From: Flectonema sp. DT1601
Taxonomy: Eukaryota; Euglenozoa; Diplonemea; Diplonemida; Diplonemidae
Length of the DNA stretch: 64,000 bases
Assembly: GCA_964019425.1 (NCBI GenBank)
Contig: OZ025801.1
Coordinates: 62,001-126,000, forward strand
Direction: 5' to 3'
Part shown: in pieces, positions 54,099-62,951 of the stretch
How positions within the stretch are numbered: position 1 is the stretch's first letter
How the letters are laid out: each line of letters begins with the position of its first letter
Notes under the pieces: generated by a model
The model's database searches: none
What the model was told of the DNA's origin: nothing
What the model saw: only the letters and a program-made list of their open reading frames with translations
Made by a program: the position numbers and the translations under genes

Positions 54099-54111
54099 CT
54101 GTACTTTATTG
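54099..54111 (+). other. Genomic copy of the SL exon, 3' end
   Basis: CTGTACTTTATTG equals the last 13 nt of the SL exon. It abuts TTTTTTCCCATCCC, the point where the two sibling units instead have CCCCTCCCCCAG, an acceptor AG. Confidence 0.7.
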
Positions 54112-54703
54112 TTTTTTCCCATCCCATTCAGTGGCGTAAATTGCGCGGCTTCGTCAAGAAACCAAGCGGATTTTCACTCCTTTTACAAAAAAAATCGGCG
54201 GCCGCAAGTGTACGCGTCAGTGCGTGACTTGCGCTTCTTGCGTCTTCGCAAGGAAAAAGAGAGATTAAGAGTAGGAGTGTAGGTCGAAGTTGAATTGCAG
54301 TTTAGGCCCTGTTTACTTTCTCCTTTCCCCTCCCCCAGTTTTTTCCCATCCCATTCAGTGGCGTAAATTGCGCGGCTTCGTCAAGAAACCAAGCGGATTT
54401 TCACTCCTTTTACAAAAAAAATCGGCGGCCGCAAGTGTACGCGTCAGTGCGTGACTTGCGCTTCTTGCGTCTTCGCAAGGAAAAAGAGAGATTAAGAGTA
54501 GGAGTGTAGGTCGAAGTTGAATTGCAGTTTAGGCCCTGTTTACTTTCTCCTTTCCCCTCCCCCAGTTTTTTCCCATCCCATTCAGTGGCGTAAATTGCGC
54601 GGCTTCGTCAAGAAACCAAGCGGATTTTCACTCCTTTTACAAAAAAAATCGGCGGCCGCAAGTGTACGCGTCAGTGCGTGACTTGCGCTTCTTGCGTCTT
54701 CGA
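54112..54703 (+). repeat. 227-bp tandem repeat, 2.6 units
   Basis: Units start at 54112, 54339 and 54566 (TTTTTTCCCATCCCATTCAG), nearly identical. Units end in TTTCTCCTTTCCCCTCCCCCAG, a strong splice-acceptor-like tract. The third is interrupted at CTTGCGTCTTCG by minisatellite expansion. No supported coding frame. Confidence 0.85.
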
Positions 54704-55735
54704 AGTCTTCGAAGTCTTCGAAGTCGCAGAAGTCGCAGAAGTCGCAGAAGTCGCAGAAGTCGCAGAAGTCGCAGAAGTCGCAGAAGTCGCAGAAGTCGCA
54801 GAAGTCGCAGAAGTCGCAGAAGTCGCAGAAGTCGCAGAAGTCGCAGAAGTCGCAGAAGTCGCAGAAGTCGCAGAAGTCGCAGAAGTCGCAGAAGTCGCAG
54901 AAGTCGCAGAAGTCGCAGAAGTCGCAGAAGTCGCAGAAGTCGCAGAAGTCGCAGAAGTCGCAGAAGTCGCAGAAGTCGCAGAAGTCGCAGAAGTCGCAGA
55001 AGTCGCAGAAGTCGCAGAAGTCGCAGAAGTCGCAGAAGTCGCAGAAGTCGCAGAAGTCGCAGAAGTCGCAGAAGTCGCAGAAGTCGCAGAAGTCGCAGAA
55101 GTCGCAGAAGTCGCAGAAGTCGCAGAAGTCGCAGAAGTCGCAGAAGTCGCAGAAGTCGCAGAAGTCGCAGAAGTCGCAGAAGTCGCAGAAGTCGCAGAAG
55201 TCGCAGAAGTCGCAGAAGTCGCAGAAGTCGCAGAAGTCGCAGAAGTCGCAGAAGTCGCAGAAGTCGCAGAAGTCGCAGAAGTCGCAGAAGTCGCAGAAGT
55301 CGCAGAAGTCGCAGAAGTCGCAGAAGTCGCAGAAGTCGCAGAAGTCGCAGAAGTCGCAGAAGTCGCAGAAGTCGCAGAAGTCGCAGAAGTCGCAGAAGTC
55401 GCAGAAGTCGCAGAAGTCGCAGAAGTCGCAGAAGTCGCAGAAGTCGCAGAAGTCGCAGAAGTCGCAGAAGTCGCAGAAGTCGCAGAAGTCGCAGAAGTCG
55501 CAGAAGTCGCAGAAGTCGCAGAAGTCGCAGAAGTCGCAGAAGTCGCAGAAGTCGCAGAAGTCGCAGAAGTCGCAGAAGTCGCAGAAGTCGCAGAAGTCGC
55601 AGAAGTCGCAGAAGTCGCAGAAGTCGCAGAAGTCGCAGAAGTCGCAGAAGTCGCAGAAGTCGCAGAAGTCGCAGAAGTCGCAGAAGTCGCAGAAGTCGCA
55701 GAAGTCGCAGAAGTCGCAGAAGTCGCAGAAGTCGC
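54704..55735. repeat. 9-bp minisatellite (GAAGTCGCA)n, about 113 copies
   Basis: Preceded by three 9-bp CTTCGAAGT variants, then a near-perfect GAAGTCGCA run. It grows out of the third 227-bp unit. All six frames are open, giving long meaningless frames; the minus frame reads DFC repeats from an upstream ATG at 55814. Confidence 0.95.
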
Positions 55736-55857
55736 CCCCAAACCCCCTTACATTTACTTTTTTCCACTCTATTTTGTATCTCGGCTCCATTCCATCGCCG
55801 GAAAAATCAGCCACACCGGGGATTGAACTGGTGCCTGTAAATCACTTTTTAAAAAAG

Positions 55858-55890
<33 letters not shown>

Positions 55891-55903
55891 TTAATTAAAT
55901 AAA

Positions 55904-58679
55904 GGAGAATTCTCCGTTGCCTACATAAAAAAAAGTTTTTTCTCCGTTGCCTGTCACCTTAACTTTTTTTTCTCCGTTGCCTGCACCCAAAAAGTTTTTT
56001 CGCTGTTGTGAACAACTCTTTTTTTTTTTTCTCTGTTGGGTACCAGCACTTTTTTTTTTTCTCTAAAAAAAAATTTTTTTTCTGGAAAAAAAAAAAAAAA
56101 AAAAAAAAAGAAAAAAGAAATAAGAAAAAAAATCAGAGGTAGAATCTTCACATCTTCTCACATTCTTGACAGTGTTTCCTTGTTAGACGAAAAGTTTTAT
56201 AAAGCAAGAATAGAAAACACTATAAATGAATCAGATGATGACCTTGCATCGAAAAATATTAAAGCTCATCAGATGATGAACTTGAATCACACTTCTTTCT
56301 CTTTCCGGATATCCGGTTTCTCCTAGTCGATGTATCGACAGTCTTCTTGGGGGCCGACTTCTTCGCTGATTTCTTGGGGGCCGACTTCTTGGGGGCCGAT
56401 TTCTTAGGGGCTGACTTCTTAGGGGCTGACTTCTTCGGGGCCGACTTCTCGTGTAAGGGGTTTTTACACGTAGTCTTATTGTGGCCCACCTTACCACAAC
56501 GACTACACAAGTTCTTTCCCTCCCCTTTGGAAGGAATCCTCTTCGTGGGGGCACCCTTCGTTGTTGGCGGTAACAGTTCAGTCTTCGCCGACTGAAACTG
56601 ATACAGCCCAACTGGCCGTACTGGGTCGTCATACGCCTTTCGTAAGGCTCCCAAACGAAAGCAGGTCGCTACGCCGTCGCTCGTAGTGCCACTTCTGCAC
56701 AATGCTGACAATGCTGTTAAGCATCCCCAACACATTCTTGTCCCTGGCTGAAGAGATAACATTGTTAAACCCTTCAGCCAGGTTGTTCGTACTTTGATTG
56801 TACGTCCTAGAGCGGATTGCACCGCGAGCCCAAGTCTCAGGCTCCTTTTCATCCAGGTATTCGTGGAGTACTTCAAGCTCGTTCTCCCCCGCAGACTCAC
56901 CAAGAGCATCAAACATGGGTAGGAACCTGTATGAAGGTGCCGTACACAGATGTTTGAACCTACCAAACATCTCCTTGCTGAACTTGGCCTTGATGTTTCG
57001 ACCCATGTGTTGTGTGCATTTGAGGGCAATCACATCGTTGTAATCCCCACGAAGCACCGACAGTAGGCCCTTGTCCTGATCGGCCATAAGGCCAAACCCT
57101 TCGCCCAAAAACTCCGGAACCTTCACCGCCGACTCCAGCTTCCCAAGGAAGTACTTCCACCCTTCGGCGTCTTCATTGCCTATCAAGGCGAAACCCACAG
57201 GGAGTTGACTTCCCAGTGGGTCCATTGCAACAAATGTAAGCAATGTCCCCAAGTAATGTGCTCGTAAGAAGCACCCATCAACAACCCCAAATCCCCCCGG
57301 ACATGCACCTACACCCTCCAGCGATGCCCCCAAAGCAAGGAAAAAGGACTTAAACCTTCCACCCTCTTCTTTTATGTCCCACTGGGTACCGGGGTTTTGT
57401 TCCGCCAGTGAGGTGAACCAGGCCTGTAACCAGGCAAATCCCTCATGGGGGTCACCATTGATCTCTTTATCGGCCTCTCCGAGGGCCCGGTATACAGTAT
57501 CCTTCCCTACTGTTATGCCGCAAGACTTTAAGTCTTGTACAAGGTGGGACTTTTTATATTTTGTACCCAACTCCTTGTATTTTGCCAGGGAAAGGTAGGC
57601 TATTGTGGTCTTGAGCCCGTACACCCTCCCCTCCCCAGGGTTGCAAGCGTCCATATGCCGCAGCTGTGACACCGTCACAGTTCTCTCTTCACAACTCCCT
57701 GTAGCGCACACCCTCCACTCACATGAGTCGGATGTGCAATGGAACGATATCTGGTTCTCACGCTTTTGTCTGCTAAACCTCCTTCCAGTGGAGCAGCAGG
57801 CGAGGGTGACGCTTGCCAGGAGTGCACTCTTGCTAGGGAAGACACGTCCCAGGGTTGGTGTCGGAACATTGAACACCGGCACGTTTATGGTCGGGACAGG
57901 TGTAACAGTATCCTCAGATGCGATCACAGGTGCAGTCTGCGGGGAGTCCATGTTTCCAGGCATTTGGTAGTAGGTAGGTGTTGAGTAGTTATTATCTGGA
58001 AACGTAGAGTAAAAAAACAAACAAACTATCAAGTGGACCTAGGTCCAGAACAGCAAGAAAAAAATGAGAATCCTAAAACCACTACCAAAATTTATTTTCA
58101 GCCACAAAGTTTCCATGAACACCCTCTCACCTTAAGCGCACACGGATGTTGAGATAACGTTTGTACGATGTTCATCTGGCTTGACGAGATTAGCAAAGAC
58201 AAGTACTCACGGAAAGGTTGGGTTGTTCGTCAGGTCTTGATAGTGTTCTCAGCCTCTGGGAGTTTTACTACAAGTGCATGCAAAGAACGGTATGTGTGCA
58301 GGGCTGGGTCACCTTACAGAGAACTGTTGTCCTCTTACACGTCATTCCAACCGAATTTCAAGGCCAAGACACCTGCGAGTTACAGACAGCCTGGTCGCAA
58401 GCGACACTCCTGTTTCTGACCGGGTTATCAGGGTATCTAACTCATGCAAGCATGAGAGCTTTTTTAAGGCTACCTTAAATTATCAAGAGCGCAGTACTGC
58501 CCGAAGGGTTCCCGCGTGTCAAGATGCATTTGCGTGTACTGAGCAGAAGTTCCAGAAGGAAGATTACTTTTATCATTTCCCAAGTCATCACATCCTTAAC
58601 CGTTTGTGTTATTAGCTTTCAATCAATCCATCAGATGAGTGTATGGTATCTAACTAACTAACCAGGTAGACAGGTGCAC

Positions 58680-58710
<31 letters not shown>

Positions 58711-58933
58711 AAAAGGGAAAAAAGGTCAAGTGACACACAACAGAGAAAAATAAATATAGGTGGCACACAACAGCGAAAAATAAATATAGGTGGCACACAA
58801 CAGCGAAAAAAAAGTTTAGGTGGCACACAACAGCGAAAAAAAAAAAGAAAAAAAAACACAACGGAGAAAAATTCTTTTAGGTGGACTACAACGGAGAAAA
58901 ATAAAGTTTTGGGGTAGCAACGGAGAATTTTCC
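55904..58933 (-). mobile_element. Mutator-like DNA transposon (MULE), 3,030 bp, with 9-bp target duplication
   Basis: TTAAATAAA directly flanks both ends (55895-55903 and 58934-58942), the 9-bp duplication typical of MULEs. Terminal inverted repeats begin GGAGAATTCTCCGTTGC on the left and GGAAAATTCTCCGTTGC (reversed) on the right. Both ends carry spaced copies of TCTCCGTTG / CGCTGTTG in A/T-rich spacers (left 55904-56060, right 58700-58930), probably transposase sites. It encodes a MULE transposase on the minus strand. 58033-58680 shows no gene. Confidence 0.9.
56284..57963 (-). CDS. MULE transposase with CCHC knuckle and KSAPK tail (one frame change)
   Basis: Cut-and-paste transposase. ATG at 57963 (MPGNMDSPQTAP). 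N-terminal DNA-binding region with a C...C...H...C pattern (FHCTSDSCEWRVCATG...RHMDACNPG). DDE core: VVDGCFLRAHY (first D), LMADQDKGLLSVLRG (second D), TYNQSTNNLAEGFNN (E). This frame stops at 56629. The adjacent frame, entered near 56640, continues with a CCHC zinc knuckle (CSRCGKVGHNKTTC) and about seven KSAPK repeats to a Ser/Asp-rich end, DSSSSSDEL. The switch is one frameshift, either a mutation or programmed slippage. A 3' acceptor-like TTTCCAG precedes the ATG. Confidence 0.8.
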
Positions 58934-58942
58934 TTAAATAAA

Positions 58943-59070
58943 TAACCACGAGTTCTCTTAGAATACGTTTCATCTTTTAGAAACCCCATATCTCCTACTG
59001 TTTCATTAGTTTCATTTATTCCCTCCCCAGCCCCACTTAGAAAACTTTGTTACCCATCTGCCTTTGGCTT

Positions 59071-59101
<31 letters not shown>

Positions 59102-60030
59102 GGGTACCTGTCGCGCAAGGGGCACTATAGACTCCGGCGCCATAAACCACTTGTATAGTTTCCTTATCTCTCCCCGTATGTTAATCAACCCCTGTAGAAT
59201 GTTACTGCCAATCAGTTTACTCTCCCTGTCAATACTCCTCTCCCTGCTTTCCTCTCATTGTACACCCACAGATCCACCGCACCACAACTCTTCTAATCAG
59301 CCATCTACATGCTGCATCAACAAACAAGGCCACGGGTTAAATATTATACCGCAACCGTGGATTCTCTCGGCGGAAGGGGTACCGGGCAGTCCTGGTACGT
59401 TCATGGAATTTCGATAAAGTGGGAAGTAACGGACTGGGAGCTTTTGGCTCCTGCCCTATTCCCGATGTAAACTTTCTTTTTATTTTTATTTTTTTTAACA
59501 GGCCCAAAGGGCGACAATGATGGTTGCTGACCAAGGAATGACCATCTTCATCCATTTTGTATTGTTAAACTAATTAAGACAAAATTAAGAATTAAACTAC
59601 TTAGAATAAGTGATTAAACATATGAAACTGACGTCGGGGTGATGTTACATCTTCAAGAGGTCGTTTAGACAAAACTTTGAAACGCACCGAGGCAAGAGCG
59701 GTGCAACAAGCCAAATAAACAAGCAAACAATTCGCGAACCTCAAGAAGAAACACCCAGGGTGGGTTGGGTGGGAAAAAGTTTAAAGTTTTAAGTAAATAA
59801 GCAAAATTTGCTAAGGAAAGGAATATAATGTTAAATGTTTAGCGAATAGATAAACAAACGGCTTCCAGAGCACAGAGCAAATCATCGCAACAGAGCCGTT
59901 CAGTCCAAGCATTGCACAGAACCCGAAGTATTAAGTTCAGAGTGCATTTTAGTTAAGGGAGGGATATTTTTCTTTCCGTTCCGATAGGAGCGGGAAGAGA
60001 GAATGTAATAAAAGATTTTCGACGTACCAG
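58943..60030. other. Spacer with retroposon R fragment
   Basis: An A run (59077-59101) and R copy 3 (59406-59538) are recognised; otherwise nothing. 59640-60000 has a mixed composition without coding signal. Confidence 0.5.
59406..59538 (+). mobile_element. Short retroposon R, copy 3 (tail missing)
   Basis: Body identical in pattern to copies 1 and 2 (CGGACTGGGAGCTTTTGGCT...CTGACCAAGGAAT), ending before the shared tail. Confidence 0.65.
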
Positions 60031-60261
60031 AGCAGGCATAGCCGAGTGGTTATGGTCGTCGACTATAAATCGCTTGGGTAGCCGTGGTCACGGGTTCAAT
60101 TCTCGGTCACGGCAGATTTTTCGCGTTTTTCCTTCAGGAAACTGAAGGACTAAAAAGACACAGAAATGGACTCAGTGATCATTCCCTGAGTAAACTGAGA
60201 GAATAATATTCAAATGAATTTTCGTTTCAAAGAAACGAACAGAATTAAGAGAGAGGCAGAG

Positions 60262-60293
<32 letters not shown>

Positions 60294-60345
60294 GAAAAAA
60301 AAAAAAAAAAATGAAGAGGAAATAATCAAACATGAAAAAAAAAAA
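60031..60345 (+). mobile_element. tRNA-derived SINE (tRNA-like head, shared tail, A runs)
   Basis: A-box TAGCCGAGTGG (60039-60049) and a B-box-like GGTTCAATTCT (60093-60103) are spaced as in a class II tRNA, but acceptor arms do not pair and the anticodon loop is poor, so it is a tRNA relic. A TTTTT run and a CCTTCAG-GAAA-CTGAAGG hairpin follow, then the tail AATAATATTCAAATGAATTT... shared with retroposon R and long A runs. Confidence 0.6.
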
Positions 60346-60360
60346 AAAATATATATATTA

Positions 60361-62166
60361 GTCATTCCAAAAATAACCGGCCGCGAAAACCAGTTTTGCT
60401 TCGAGCAGCCGTTGGTCAAAAATGCGTCCATTTTCGAGATTTTTTACGAGGTGGAAAGGTTCGGCCCCAATCTCTCATTTTACGCGGTGGGATTATTTTT
60501 TTTTCACTTTTTTTACTGACCGTTAGAACCCGACAGGTGCGTTATGGGTACTAAGAGAATGTCACTGTCGGCACGGAAAAGTTAATCCTGTTGCTGCATT
60601 TAATTTTTTTCTGGAAAAAAAAGGGAAATGCATCAGAGATTGGCATTTTTTCTCGTAACTACACTTATTATTCCCTTAAGCACCAGCTTAAACTTCTCTC
60701 AATGAAGTGTCACACATGCCACGAGATGCCAGCTGAGTGCTCCTCAGACAACTACAACTGCACCTCGCACGCTAACGCGAAAAGACGGAATCCGAAGTTC
60801 AACAAGCTTCTTGAGCCACCCTGCCGTGACTTCGCGGTAGTCTTGAAATCCCCGGCGTATGCTCCTCTGCAACGCTTGCTACCAGCGAGCAAAAAGGCTG
60901 ACTAGTGATCCGCATTACGCATCCGTCAGTATCCCTGCAGAGCCGATCAATCCGGAACCGCGCTCCGATATTTTTGAACGCGTGAAAGAATCAGTTCCTG
61001 CTGTCCGTTCTCAGTTTTTGAGACTCTGTCTCACGCTAGGCTACACTGATAGCCAGATTAATGCCCATGTCAGGGATTCTTCAATGCGTAAGCAGCTACA
61101 GAGGCTGGAACAGCACGATCCCTCCCAATCAGTAAAGCACGCCCTGAGTCAAACCGCGTGGTCCTCAGCAAAGACTACATAACCGGCGAGACAAGTAAAG
61201 AGACAGTCCTCTATGTAAGAGAACCATACCTTGCCTTGTGGAGTGCCTTCTGCAGAACTCACACAGCTATCTCATATGCTCAGTTTTGTGACAAAAGGCC
61301 TGCTCATGTCAAATCTTGTCCGAATAACCCTCGATGCCGTTGCAGGTGGCACATGCAAATTGCACTTATCCTTCCTGCTTATATGAGACTTGTGGGCCTG
61401 AGAAGATTTCAGCTAACCCGCTTGAGTGACCTACCACTCATACTATGTCGAGACCCGTCTTACAACTGCTTCTTTGGCCACTGCAACCAATGCAGGCCGT
61501 TGAACTTATTCTATCCCAAGGCGTTAAAATCCTGCTGGCTGCTTTGTACCGATTGATGAAGATGATCCAAATGTGGGGGTTGGTGCGAGCCAACTTTCAC
61601 CTGCTACCAACACTGAGAGTGAGTCTATTTCAGAAACAACTGAACTCACCTGTGAGTCTTCTACTGTCTCTTGCTCTGTTAGTGAATCTAGTTCTAGTTC
61701 CAGTTTCAGATCGCTGCGTTCAACTAGTTCTATTATCGGTTCATTGCCGGTAGGAAAACGAAGAAAGCCAGTAAAAGTTGCCAAAAGAGCTAAGCCTAAT
61801 CAAAAATAAAAATAGGTTAAGTGTAGTGTAAGATGTACAAGGTACTGTTTTGCTTCGAGCAGCCTTTGTAACTGTTTCAGAGTAAAACATCCGACCAGGT
61901 ACGGCCGGATATAGAACCATATACCGATCTTTCATTTTAGCACCCGGGGCGGCCGATTAGACATCAACAGTTCCATTATTCAAAATTTTCACCACACAAA
62001 AATGTCGCAATTTTTTTGAATTTTAGCTGCATTTTTTTGAATCGCAGCGGGAATGAAATCAGCGGTGCAAAAGCGATTAAAATAGGTATTCGGTTTTAAG
62101 TTTTACTCCCTATTTTCACCCATGAAATACTGGAACCCTAAAATGGACGGTTATTTTTGGAATGAC
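60361..62166 (+). mobile_element. TA-flanked DNA transposon with decayed zinc-finger gene
   Basis: Inverted ends GTCATTCCAAAAATAACCG (60361 and, reversed, 62166) are bounded by TA on both sides, as in Tc1/mariner-type insertion. GTTTTGCTTCGAGCAGCC recurs near both ends (60393 and 61849). Internal frames belong to one damaged gene. Confidence 0.7.
60700..61809 (+). pseudogene. Transposon-borne zinc-finger protein, frame-disrupted
   Basis: Successive plus-strand frames give KCHTCHEMPAECSSDNYNC (CxxC start), then MLLCNACYQRAKRL (second CxxC), RDSSMRKQLQRLEQHDP, then CPNNPRCRCRWHMQ and SYNCFFGHCNQC, and finally an acidic/Ser tail (SESSSSSSFRSLRS) ending in a basic KRRKPVKVAKRAKPNQK. Cys motifs of this sort occur in transposon-encoded proteins of invertebrates and protists; no named family and no catalytic triad recognised. 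About three frame changes. Confidence 0.5.
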
Positions 62167-62173
62167 TAATATA

Positions 62174-62951
62174 TCAGTCATTCCTTTTTTTTGCGAACAA
62201 ATTCTGGACACTGAAAAAAAATTTCAAAAAAAAATTGTAAAAATTTCGATCGAAGCGGCATTTTAATGCGCTGCATCGTTGGGTTCATTTCCGTCCGAAA
62301 TCGGGAGGTTGGCATCACATACTTGTCTCCCGAATTGAGAAAAGAGATTTTGCGGTTTACTAAATCAGCTCAGCCGTGGACAAGTACCAAAACTAAAAAT
62401 TAATCGAAGGGTCTAATTTTACACTGCTGGCCCAGCGGGATCCAGAGAAAAAATAATCGAGCAAAAATATATTAAAGAGTACTAAGCATGTGCCGGTGAG
62501 GCAGATTGTTACTACCTGTCTTTTTGGACCTACTTTGATACTTAATGATCATTATCACCACCACAGATGCAACATTTTCCTTACATAATTGCTACTAGGT
62601 TGATTTGTTAGTAAAAAGGTGCATATCTCTTGAGTGCGGGAGAAGGGGGAAAAAATAGTAAAAAAAAAAAAATTAGGGGTGTTTTTTACTCAGATTTTCT
62701 CGATCTTTCCATTCCAGGTCTGGGATTAATATTTATCATTGAGTAGTACCAAGGAAATTTTGCAAAGAGACGTTTATCTCTTTTTAGCAGCACTTACCAT
62801 GTTTAAAAGTATATCCCTATGCCTAATTTTACAGATCGCACCCTCCCCGATTCCAAAAAATAAAAAATCGAGCAAAAGTAACATATCGTGTAACCTTGCT
62901 CAGGCGGTGAGAAAAAGGTGTTTTTTGTTCGCAAAAAAAAGGAATGGCTGA
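62174..62951. mobile_element. TA-flanked MITE-like element
   Basis: Inverted ends TCAGTCATTCCTTTTTTTTG and (reversed) TCAGCCATTCCTTTTTTTTG continue into GCGAACAAA. TA lies on both sides. No coding potential in 778 bp. The AGTCATTCC terminus is shared with the neighbour ending at 62166. Confidence 0.7.

Noticed and set aside
54582-55840. 350-410-aa proteins of DFC, RLL, SAT, EVA or RRS repeats
   Set aside because: Pure minisatellite translation; all six frames are open.
56629-58032. MULE transposase starting at 58032
   Set aside because: That start is a TTG; the first ATG in frame is at 57963, after an acceptor-like AG.
60031-60117. Functional tRNA gene
   Set aside because: A and B boxes are good, but the acceptor arm does not pair and the anticodon loop would read ATA; the following shared tail and A runs fit a SINE.
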